A stretch of DNA of 64,000 nt from Frankiales bacterium. Its GTDB lineage: Bacteria; Actinomycetota; Actinomycetes; Mycobacteriales; SCTD01. The translations under genes were made by a program, and so were the position numbers. The notes under the pieces are model-generated. The model was not told where the DNA came from, did no database searches, and saw only the letters and a list, made by a program, of their open reading frames with translations. The DNA lies in contig JAODND010000089.1 in assembly GCA_025465465.1 (NCBI GenBank), forward strand, positions 149,336 to 213,335, in the 5' to 3' direction. Positions 57,246 to 64,000 of the stretch are shown piece by piece; the first letter of the stretch is position 1; each line of letters begins with the position of its first letter.

Positions 57246-58388
57246 CGCTTCGGCGCGACGGCCGAGCTGGCTCGGCACCACCGAGGAGCTGCGCACCGCG
57301 GACGACAGGGCGTTGCGCGCCAGGCTCTCCCGCAGGCTGGCGAGCACCAGCTCGCCGGCCCCGCCCAGCTCGCCGCCCAGGACCACGCGGTCCGGGTTGA
57401 GGATGTTGAGGACGGCGGCAAGAGCCACCCCCAGCGTCTCTCCCGCGTCGGCCAGCACCCGGGTGCAGGCGAGGTCGCCGCCTCTGGCGGCCGCGATGAG
57501 GTCCCCGACGTTGTTGATCCCTGAACGGCTGTGGCCGACCTCTGCCACGAGGGCAGGCCCGCCGGCGCGCACCTCCAAGCAGCCACGTGAGCCGCACCGG
57601 CAGACGAGCCCGTCCTCGTCCACGGTGAAGTGCCCGAGCTCGCCGGCGGTCCCGGCGCTGCCGCGAAACAGCCGGCCACCCAGCACGAGACCCGCGCCGA
57701 TCCCGGTGGAGGCCTTGACGTAGAAGAGCGTGTCGGAGCGCCGGCCGGCTCCCCAGCGGGCCTCGGCGAGGGCTCCGAGGTTTGCGTCGTTGTCGACCAC
57801 GACCGGCACGCCCAGGCGCTGTGAGAGCGCCCGCGCCGGGTCCTCGCGCATCCAGTCGGGCGGGATCGTGATGCTCGCCGAGTGGCCTGACGTGTCCAGG
57901 GGCGCAGGCAGGCCCAGCCCGATCCCGACGATGCCGGCGCGATCGACGCCGGCCGCTGCGACGACGTCGTCGACCAGCTTCTCCACGGCTTCGACGGCCG
58001 CCGTGGCGTGCCAGCTCTCGTGGAGCTCGAGCGCCTGCTCGGCCAGCACCTCGTGCCCGAGGTGCGCGAGGACGACCCGGGCGTGGCTGCGTCCCAGGTC
58101 GACGCCGATCGCGATGCCGGCCTGCTGGGTGAGCGCCAGCAGCGTGGGTGGTCGTCCGCGACCCGTGAAGGTGGTGGTCGACGGCCGCTCGTCGACCCAG
58201 CCGTCCTCGATGAGCCGCGTCACTGTCGCTGACACCGTGGTGCGCGACAGCCCCATCGTGGTCCCGAGCTCGCCCCGCGTCATCGGGCCGCTCGCCCGCA
58301 GCAGCGCCGCGACCTGGCCGGCCGACCCGGAGCCGGGCAGTCGGGAGGGGCGCCGCGGACGGCTGGGTGATGTGCCGGGAGCGGTCAT
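57111..58388 (-). CDS. ROK family transcriptional regulator
   Basis: 425 residues from ATG 58388. Winged-helix (about 20-85: GELGTTMGLSRTTVSATVTRLIEDGW) and a ROK kinase-like domain with the zinc motif CRCGSRGCLEV. Senses a sugar or phosphosugar. Likely represses the divergent sugar ABC operon. The C-terminal about 45 residues (after TEAERF) are an unconserved extension running antisense into the penicillin acylase gene. A longer start at 58460 is unlikely. Confidence 0.87.
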   Translation of the reverse strand: MTAPGTSPSRPRRPSRLPGSGSAGQVAALLRASGPMTRGELGTTMGLSRTTVSATVTRLIEDGWVDERPSTTTFTGRGRPPTLLALTQQAGIAIGVDLGRSHARVVLAHLGHEVLAEQALELHESWHATAAVEAVEKLVDDVVAAAGVDRAGIVGIGLGLPAPLDTSGHSASITIPPDWMREDPARALSQRLGVPVVVDNDANLGALAEARWGAGRRSDTLFYVKASTGIGAGLVLGGRLFRGSAGTAGELGHFTVDEDGLVCRCGSRGCLEVRAGGPALVAEVGHSRSGINNVGDLIAAARGGDLACTRVLADAGETLGVALAAVLNILNPDRVVLGGELGGAGELVLASLRESLARNALSSAVRSSSVVPSQLGRRAEALGAVLLVLTEAERFTTQPGPRAKGARSPLTQGHRSGQQAHGHQP

Positions 58389-58473
58389 CGTGGCGCGACC
58401 CTCCCCGGCTCTCAGCGTTCTGTCAAATACTGGGCCGAAATCGCAACACTTGGTGACCATTTACGTGCCGGAC

Positions 58474-58503
58474 TTGACGAATCAATGTGATGCGCGCCAT
58501 TGT
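58474..58503 (+). promoter_or_regulatory. Possible promoter of the sugar ABC operon
   Basis: TTGACG (58474-58479), an 18-base spacer and CATTGT (58498-58503), in the 167-base gap between divergent ROK and ABC genes. The same place contains TTGA-CGAA-TCAA (58474-58485), a small palindrome that could be the ROK operator. Confidence 0.35.
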
Positions 58504-58555
58504 CCGGTCATCAGCTCGCAACCACGGCGGTGTGAGCTCGTCGAAGGGGACGACT

Positions 58556-59674
58556 GTGAGATCACGGGTTCGTATGTCCGGCGGTGCGCTCTTTGCGTTG
58601 ACCGGTCTGTTGGCGCTCAGCGCCTGCTCCAGCAGCTCGTCGCCCGCGGCGAGCCCATCGAGCACTGCTAGCACCACGAGCAACAAGGTCCAGGTCGGCG
58701 TGATCCTGCCCGACACCACCTCGTCGGCGCGCTACACACAGTACGACGCGCCGCTGCTGAAGAAGGCGTTCGACGCCGCCGGCGTCAAGGCCGACATCCA
58801 GAACGCCCAGGGAGACAACGCCAAGTTCGTCTCGATCGCGCAGTCGATGATCGCGGAGGGCGTCAAGGTCCTGCTCATCGACCCGGCGGACCCGCAGACC
58901 GGCATCAGCGTGGAGAGCTCGGCGAAGAGCGCCGGGATCCAGGTCATCGACTACGACCGGGTCAACCTCGGTGGCTCCGCGGGCTACTACGTCTCGTTCG
59001 ACAACGTCGCGGTCGGCAAGCTCCAGGGCCAGGGGCTGCTCAACTGCCTGGGGAGCAAGACCGGCGCCCAGGTGATCGAGCTCAACGGTGGCACCGACAT
59101 CGACAACAACGCCGTGCTCTTCAAGCAGGGCGCCCACCAGGTGCTCGACCCGGCGGTCACGGCAGGGAAGATCAAGATCGCTCAGGAGGTCGACGTCAGC
59201 AAGTGGGACAACACCACCGCGGCGACGGACTTCCAGCAGCTGCTGACCAAGAACGGCGGGAAGGTCGACGGCGTGCTTGCGGCCAACGACGGCATCGGCG
59301 GTGCCGCGATCGGCATCCTCAAGTCCAAGAAGCTCAAGGTGCCCGTGACCGGGCAGGACGCGAGCATCCAGGGCCTGCAGTACATCCTCACCGGTGACCA
59401 GTGCATGACGGTGTTCAAGGACGTGAGCAAGGAGGCCGACGCCGCCTCCAAGCTGGCGATCGCGCTCGCCCAGGGCGACACCGCAGCTGCCGCGGCGCTC
59501 GCGACCGGCACGCTGCACGACCCGACGGCCAAGCGCGACATCCCGTCGCTCCTGCTCGTCCCCGAGGCCATCACCAAGGCCAACATCAAGGATGTCGTCA
59601 CCGCAGGTGCAGTCACGGCGACCGATCTCTGCAAGGGTGTCCAGGCGGCCTGCACGGCCGCTGGCGTCAGCTAG
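58556..59674 (+). CDS. Sugar ABC transporter substrate-binding lipoprotein (xylose-type)
   Basis: 372 residues. Lipoprotein signal with LSAC lipobox (about residues 17-20), then a Ser-rich tether and a periplasmic-binding-protein type 1 fold. VIDYDRVNLGG and YYVSFDNVAVGKLQGQGL resemble XylF, the D-xylose binding protein, but ribose or another sugar is possible. GTG at 58556 has GAAGGGGA five bases upstream. First gene of the ABC operon. Confidence 0.87.
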   Translation: MRSRVRMSGGALFALTGLLALSACSSSSSPAASPSSTASTTSNKVQVGVILPDTTSSARYTQYDAPLLKKAFDAAGVKADIQNAQGDNAKFVSIAQSMIAEGVKVLLIDPADPQTGISVESSAKSAGIQVIDYDRVNLGGSAGYYVSFDNVAVGKLQGQGLLNCLGSKTGAQVIELNGGTDIDNNAVLFKQGAHQVLDPAVTAGKIKIAQEVDVSKWDNTTAATDFQQLLTKNGGKVDGVLAANDGIGGAAIGILKSKKLKVPVTGQDASIQGLQYILTGDQCMTVFKDVSKEADAASKLAIALAQGDTAAAAALATGTLHDPTAKRDIPSLLLVPEAITKANIKDVVTAGAVTATDLCKGVQAACTAAGVS

Positions 59675-59745
59675 CCAGGTGCTCGCGGGCCGGGGGTGTT
59701 GTCTTTGACGCACCCCCGGCTCGCGCCTGAGTGGAGGGAGTCCGC

Positions 59746-60522
59746 GTGACCGACCCGATCCTTCGCGTCGAAGGCATGAACAAGAGCTTCGGAGCCGTCC
59801 ACGTCCTCCACGACGTCGACTTCGCCGTCTATGCAGGCGAGGTCACAGCGCTGGTCGGCGACAACGGCGCCGGCAAGTCGACGCTGGTGAAGTGCATCGC
59901 CGGCATCAACAGCATCGACAGCGGTCAGATCTACTGGCAGGGCGAGCCCATCACGATCGCGTCGCCCTCCGTGGCGTCGTCGCTGGGCCTCGAGTTCGTC
60001 TACCAGGACCTTGCCCTCGCGGACAATCTCGACATCACACAGAACATGTTCCTGGGCAGGGAGATCCGCCAGGGACCGTTCCTGCAGGACGCCGAGATGG
60101 AGACGAGGGCTCGCGAGACGCTGCGGTCGCTGGCGGTCCGCACGATCAACTCGGTCCGGCAACCGGTGGCTAGCCTCTCCGGCGGCCAGCGCCAGACGGT
60201 CGCCATCGCACGGGCCGTCCTCTGGAACGGCAAGGTCGTGTTCCTGGACGAGCCAACTGCCGCGTTGGGGGTGGCCCAGACCCGACAGGTCCTCAACCTC
60301 GTGCGTCGGCTGGCTGACAACGGGATCGGTGTCGTGCTCATCTCGCACAACATGAACGACGTCATGGAGGTCGCCGACCGCATCGACGCCCTGTACCTCG
60401 GGCGCCTGGCAGCGGAGGTCCTCAAGAAGGAGACCACGACGAGCCAGGTCGTGGAGCTCATCACCTCCGGCCGCAGCGGCTCGATCGGGCTGGCTGCAGC
60501 GACCGCCGCCCAGAGCGCGTAG
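59746..60522 (+). CDS. Sugar ABC transporter ATP-binding protein
   Basis: 258 residues, one ATPase domain: Walker A GDNGAGKST (38-46), signature LSGGQRQTV, Walker B VVFLDEPTAAL. Sugar importers of the CUT2 type usually have a double-domain ATPase; this single-domain version is the common actinobacterial form. GTG at 59746 has GGAGGG upstream (59733-59738); GTG 59731 is alternative. Confidence 0.93.
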   Translation: MTDPILRVEGMNKSFGAVHVLHDVDFAVYAGEVTALVGDNGAGKSTLVKCIAGINSIDSGQIYWQGEPITIASPSVASSLGLEFVYQDLALADNLDITQNMFLGREIRQGPFLQDAEMETRARETLRSLAVRTINSVRQPVASLSGGQRQTVAIARAVLWNGKVVFLDEPTAALGVAQTRQVLNLVRRLADNGIGVVLISHNMNDVMEVADRIDALYLGRLAAEVLKKETTTSQVVELITSGRSGSIGLAAATAAQSA

Positions 60523-60532
60523 GAGAGGGCTC

Positions 60533-61960
60533 ATGACCAGCGACACCACGGCTGACGTCGCGCACGAGGAGAACGACGACCCGCGGGCGAGCTTCCGCGT
60601 CGACACGCTCCCTCGCGGGCTCAGGTCGGCGCTCGAGGACTATGTCGTACGCGTGCGCCGCGGAGACCCGGGTGGACTCCCCGCCGTACTCGGGCTGCTC
60701 GTCATCGGCGTTCTGTTCAGCGCGACCACCCCGCTGTTCCTCACCGCGGCCAACATCGGCAACCTCATGTCGCAGGCCTCGTTCATCGCGCTCATCGCGC
60801 TCGGCCTCGTCTTCGTCCTCATCCTCGGCGACATCGACCTCTCGGCCGGAGCGACGGGCGGGGTCGCCGCCGGCTTCGCGGCGCAGGCCCTGAGATCAGG
60901 CGATTTGCACCACGCGGTCGGCAGCGGTGTCTACACCGCGCTCATCCTCGGCATGGCTCTGGCCGCCGCGCTCGCGATCTGGAAGCGGTTGTACGTCGCA
61001 GGGGCACTCATCCTCGCGGGCATCGTGCTCCTCGTGACCGGAGCGGACGAGACGCACGTCTGGTTGGCCTTCGCGCTTGCCGGCTCGATCGGCGTGGCGA
61101 TCGGAGTGTTCAACGGCGTGCTCGTGACGAGCCTCGGGATCCCCTCCTTCATCGTCACGCTCGCGCTCTTCCTCACTTGGGAGGGCGTCACGCTCGACGC
61201 CGTGAACAGCCAGTCGATCGGGACGAGCAACTACAAGCCGTGGTTCTCGATGACCCACGACAACATGTCGGCGGCGCAGGGCTGGATCTTCCTCGCCGTC
61301 GTCGTCGGTGGCTATGCGGTCAGCACCGTGCTGCGACAGCAGCGGCGAGCGCGCCAGGGCGTGTCGTTCGACCGTCCGGCTCTCACCGCGCTTCGGGTGG
61401 GTGTTCTGGCGGTTGCCGGCGTGCTGGTCGTCTGGTGGTTCAACCAGAACCGCAACCCCAACCCGGGCCCGGCCATCAAGGGCGTGCCGTGGGCGGCGAG
61501 CGTGCCCGTCGCCTTCATGGTGGTGTTCACCATCGTGCTGGCGCGCACCTCGTGGGGCCGGCACCTCTACGCCATCGGCGGCAGCCGGGAAGCCGCCACC
61601 CGAGCGGGCATCGCGGTTGACAGGGTGCGCATCGGCGCCTTCGTGCTCTGCTCCACCATGGCTGCTGTGGGAGGCCTGTTCCTCGCCGACTTCAGCGGTG
61701 GCGCACAGCCGGCACTCGGCCAGGGCAACACCCTGCTGTACTCGGTGGCGGCGGCCGTCATCGGCGGCACCTCGCTGTTCGGAGGCCGCGGGAGGCCGCG
61801 CGACGCGATCCTCGGCGCCGTCGTGATCGCCATGATCCCGAACGGCATCCAGCTGCACCCAGGCCTGCCGATCAGCGTGGTCCAGGAGATCACGGGGCTC
61901 GTCCTGCTCGTCGCCGCCTCCGTCGACGCGATCAGCCGCCGGCGCTCCCGCAACGCCTGA
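60533..61960 (+). CDS. Sugar ABC transporter permease (XylH-like)
   Basis: 475 residues with about ten or more membrane helices, typical CUT2/BPD_transp_2 permease (GLVFVLILGDIDLSAGATGGVAAGF and a C-terminal GRPRDAILGAVVIAMIPNGI). The N-terminal 45 residues are a cytoplasmic extension. Length and extra middle helices are like XylH. Third gene of the transporter. Confidence 0.92.
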   Translation: MTSDTTADVAHEENDDPRASFRVDTLPRGLRSALEDYVVRVRRGDPGGLPAVLGLLVIGVLFSATTPLFLTAANIGNLMSQASFIALIALGLVFVLILGDIDLSAGATGGVAAGFAAQALRSGDLHHAVGSGVYTALILGMALAAALAIWKRLYVAGALILAGIVLLVTGADETHVWLAFALAGSIGVAIGVFNGVLVTSLGIPSFIVTLALFLTWEGVTLDAVNSQSIGTSNYKPWFSMTHDNMSAAQGWIFLAVVVGGYAVSTVLRQQRRARQGVSFDRPALTALRVGVLAVAGVLVVWWFNQNRNPNPGPAIKGVPWAASVPVAFMVVFTIVLARTSWGRHLYAIGGSREAATRAGIAVDRVRIGAFVLCSTMAAVGGLFLADFSGGAQPALGQGNTLLYSVAAAVIGGTSLFGGRGRPRDAILGAVVIAMIPNGIQLHPGLPISVVQEITGLVLLVAASVDAISRRRSRNA

Positions 61961-61973
61961 CACGCGTCGTCAG
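61957..61973. terminator. Possible bidirectional terminator hairpin
   Basis: CTGAC (61957-61961) and GTCAG (61969-61973) surround ACGCGTC in the nine-base convergent gap between permease and anti-sigma-like gene; both stop codons fall in the stem. Confidence 0.35.
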
Positions 61974-63232
61974 CGGAAGCGGGCCGCCGTCCAGTGCGCG
62001 CCCGCGTCATCGGTCCGCCACACGTAGCGCGGGTCGGCGCCGACCCACCAGACCGTCTTCGCGTTGGAGTTGTCGAGGTAGCCGCCGGCCGCCATCCCCG
62101 GGGGGGCCTGCTCGGTCGCAGTGCGCTTCCAGGTAGTGCCCTGGTCGTTGCTCGCGACGATGACCCGTGACCGCTCGCGCGCGACGTCAGCGGCGACGAG
62201 CCAGCCACCGTCGGCCGGCGCGGCGACCTGGGTCGCACTGAGTCCCTTGGGCAGGTCGCGCGGGGGCCCGAAGCGCATCCCGTTGTCGTCGGACACCCGC
62301 ACGTAGGACCCACCTGCGCGGTGGTTGCACAGCGCGACGACCTGCTGCCTTGTCGCCAGGGCGATCGACGTGAAGTAGCTGTCCAGGTCGCACGGGTTGT
62401 GCGCGCCCTTCTTCCAGGTCGTCCCGCCGTCGGTGGACAGTCGCACGTCGGAGACGTCGGGCTCGCCGCCGGCGCCCTGGTTGTCGTTGTTGTCATACGT
62501 CACGAGCACCAGCCGGGCGCCCTGGCGCCGGAGCACCGCGTTGTAGGTCGGAGCGGCGATGTCGAGGACCGTCCTCCACGTGTCGGAACCGACCGGCGAC
62601 TGCTGGACGAGGTGACCCCCGCCCGGTCGGGCCAGGACCCGCACGACCGAGCCGGCCTTGGCCGCCTCCAGCGCCTCGACGCGGTGGCCGACCAGCTGCG
62701 GGGTCCACTCGCCATCCCTGAACACGACGTACGACGGTCCGAAGGCATAACCGACCTCCCGGCCTTGGGCGTCCGTCGCGAACCGGATCTGCGAGACGCA
62801 CAGGCCATCGGTGCAGCCGGAGCCGTCAGGCGGCGTCGACCTGACCAGCGGAGCGGGGGCGCGCTCCCAGGCGTGCGAGCCGGTGTCGGTCTGCAGCAGC
62901 ACCGTGCAGGGCGCGGCGCCGCACGGCACCGTGCCCAGGCCGTAGCCACGGGTCGTCGACACGAAGGTGAGGTCGCTGATCTGGAAACCCGGAGGGATGT
63001 TCGCGACCAGCTGTGTCGGGACGGCCGGCCTGCCGACCGTCGGCCCGGGCTGGAGGACCAGGACCGCGCCACCCCAGATCGCCAGCACTCCGGCGGCCGC
63101 GCCGAGGTAGGCCAGCCGCTGACGGCGTACCCGACGACGCATCCCGGCGTGGACCATGGGCACCACGTCCGCGATCACCTCGGGGCCTGGTCGTTCCCGC
63201 AGCACCCGTCGTAGCTCGTTCTCTAGGTCCAT
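61970..63232 (-). CDS. Membrane beta-propeller-like protein paired with ECF sigma factor
   Basis: 420 residues: cytoplasmic N-terminus of 40 residues (Arg-rich), one membrane helix (about 41-60), then an extracytoplasmic domain made of repeated strands with S-x-D-x-G-x-T-W (LSTDGGTTWKK, SDDNGMRFG, ASNDQGTTWKR, TDDAGAHW) as in sialidase/BNR propellers. The N-terminus has no zinc anti-sigma motif, so its anti-sigma role is inferred from the 10-base overlap with the sigma gene and this common arrangement. Confidence 0.75.
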   Translation of the reverse strand: MDLENELRRVLRERPGPEVIADVVPMVHAGMRRRVRRQRLAYLGAAAGVLAIWGGAVLVLQPGPTVGRPAVPTQLVANIPPGFQISDLTFVSTTRGYGLGTVPCGAAPCTVLLQTDTGSHAWERAPAPLVRSTPPDGSGCTDGLCVSQIRFATDAQGREVGYAFGPSYVVFRDGEWTPQLVGHRVEALEAAKAGSVVRVLARPGGGHLVQQSPVGSDTWRTVLDIAAPTYNAVLRRQGARLVLVTYDNNDNQGAGGEPDVSDVRLSTDGGTTWKKGAHNPCDLDSYFTSIALATRQQVVALCNHRAGGSYVRVSDDNGMRFGPPRDLPKGLSATQVAAPADGGWLVAADVARERSRVIVASNDQGTTWKRTATEQAPPGMAAGGYLDNSNAKTVWWVGADPRYVWRTDDAGAHWTAARFR

Positions 63233-63711
63233 AGCTGTTCCCTCTCACCGATCACCGCGCGCAACGCGGCGATCCCCTTGCTGGCCTGGCTCTTCACCGT
63301 GCCCTGCGCGATCCCGAGGACGCGGGCGATCTCCACCTCGGAGAGGTCCTCGTAGTAGCGCAGGACGAGCACGGTCCGCTGCCGTCGGGGGAGCGTGGCC
63401 AGGACCTCCCACATCACGTCGTCGGCCGGGTGCTCGTCATAGACCCGCTCCGGTGGCGCATCGACCAGCCGCTCACGCCGAAGCCGCCGCCACTGGGAGA
63501 TGTTGCGGTTGGCCATGACCCGCCGCACGTACCCCTCCGGGTCGCCTTGCTGCTGCACGCGTGACCACGCCAATCCGGTGCGCTCCAGGGCGTCCTGGAC
63601 CAGGTCGGCCGCACTGTGCGGGTCACCCGTCAGGACCATCCCGTAGCGGAGCAGGGCGGCGTGACGCGCGCGCACGAAGGCGTCGAACACCTCCGCTGTC
63701 GCGGCGTCCAA
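63223..63711 (-). CDS. ECF sigma factor, SigE family
   Basis: 162 residues: sigma-2 (about 10-75, LVQDALERTGLAWSRV) and sigma-4 (LPRRQRTVLVLRYYEDLSEVEIARVLGIAQGTVKSQ). The start reads as TTG at 63711 with GGGGGAG just upstream. Together with the membrane propeller protein downstream (10-base overlap) it forms a signal-transducing pair. Matches the actinobacterial SigE (SigE70) type. Confidence 0.88.
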   Translation of the reverse strand: MDAATAEVFDAFVRARHAALLRYGMVLTGDPHSAADLVQDALERTGLAWSRVQQQGDPEGYVRRVMANRNISQWRRLRRERLVDAPPERVYDEHPADDVMWEVLATLPRRQRTVLVLRYYEDLSEVEIARVLGIAQGTVKSQASKGIAALRAVIGEREQLWT

Positions 63712-63766
63712 GGCTCCCCCTGCTGTGACTGATGACCCAAGGACGTCTCAGCCGCCCGCGAGGTTG

Positions 63767-63802
63767 CCTGCGGGAGGATGTCCACCCCTGCGGGAGGATG
63801 TC
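63767..63802 (+). repeat. 20-base-period tandem duplication with duplicated ribosome site
   Basis: CCTGCGGGAGGATGTC at 63767-63782 recurs at 63787-63802, 20 bases later. Each copy contains GGGAGG; only the second is correctly spaced for the GTG at 63806. Confidence 0.85.
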
Positions 63803-63805
63803 ACT

Positions 63806-64000
63806 GTGGCGGTCGCCGCGTCGTATCCGGCGCACTGGGAGGCGGACGCGGTCCTGTCCGACGGCGGGACCGTGCGGATCCGGCCGATCTCGCCCGACGA
63901 CGCTCCGCGCCTGCAGGCGATGCACGCCCGGCTGTCGCCGGACACCGTCTACCTGCGGTTCTTCACGATGGTCCGGACGCTGTCGGACCGGGAGCTGGCA
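63806..64000 (+). CDS. GNAT-family protein, N-terminal part (truncated by window)
   Basis: 65 codons are visible from GTG 63806, eight bases after GGGAGG. The sequence (SDGGTVRIRPISPDDAPRL ... LSPDTVYLRFF) matches the N-terminus of the GNAT acetyltransferase found alone or fused to acyl-CoA synthetase (Pat-like lysine acetyltransferase). The rest lies outside the window. It is divergent from the sigma factor. Confidence 0.75.
   Translation, partial: MAVAASYPAHWEADAVLSDGGTVRIRPISPDDAPRLQAMHARLSPDTVYLRFFTMVRTLSDRELA

Noticed and set aside
58450..58460. TGGT-G-ACCA as ROK operator
   Set aside because: Only four-base arms, single copy; too weak to claim.

Overview
This window is a 64 kb stretch of chromosome from a high-GC Gram-positive bacterium (Actinomycetota). 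The evidence is a strong G/C preference at third codon positions, very frequent GTG and some TTG starts, many ATGA/GTGA stop-start overlaps, and the gene order rimP-nusA-ylxR-infB-DUF503-rbfA-DHH phosphoesterase-truB-ribF-rpsO-pnp-M16 peptidase-dapB, then thyX-dapA-RNase J-ftsK-rodZ-like-rimO-pgsA-cinA-clgR. That order is a conserved actinobacterial backbone. The genus cannot be fixed from sequence alone; a Nocardioidaceae- or Intrasporangiaceae-like organism is a guess. No rRNA, tRNA, CRISPR array, phage or insertion sequence was seen, and no gene-free stretch exceeds about 210 bases.

Layout. (1) 1-3.3 kb: end of an acyl-CoA carboxylase biotin subunit, an AtuA/DUF1446 protein and an enoyl-CoA hydratase, translationally coupled, probably a branched-chain or isoprenoid acyl-CoA catabolic operon. 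(2) 3.3-8.6 kb: patatin-like lipase and MFS exporter firing divergently from one 22-bp gap, two small membrane proteins, an RsbW-like ATPase, a PPK2 kinase, YaaA and a small secreted protein. (3) 8.8-26 kb: the translation/RNA backbone (proS, a HAD protein with an apparent CTG start, two ferritin-like proteins, rimP to dapB). An orphan response regulator sits between ribF and rpsO, and several strong hairpins surround pnp. (4) 26-30 kb: GNAT, YcaQ-like glycosylase, and a DUF4097 plus ribbon-helix-helix pair between dapB and thyX-dapA. (5) 30-40 kb: RNase J, ftsK flanked by two 13-bp-stem palindromes, a RodZ-like protein, rimO, pgsA, cinA and a ClgR-like regulator. (6) 40-54 kb: PspA, small regulators, a Nei-type glycosylase, a very large secreted M36 metallopeptidase, a TetR regulator with twin palindromic operators facing an epimerase, and Lhr helicase. 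(7) 54-64 kb: a secreted penicillin-acylase-family enzyme, a ROK regulator divergent from a xylose-type sugar ABC transporter, an ECF sigma factor with its membrane partner, and the start of a GNAT protein.

Three themes cut across these regions. First, many genes without a Shine-Dalgarno sequence have a TANNNT -10 element 6-7 bases before the start codon, as expected for leaderless mRNAs. This also helps choose starts (YaaA, YcaQ-like, ftsK, rimO, ribF). Second, the two biggest secreted enzymes (M36 peptidase and penicillin-acylase family) both end in LAXTG + membrane helix + Arg tail, the class E sortase signal, so both are probably wall-anchored. Third, strong hairpins lie at the ends of ribF, rpsO, pnp, RNase J and ftsK. 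All functional statements are homology-type inference from reading the sequence; no search was run.
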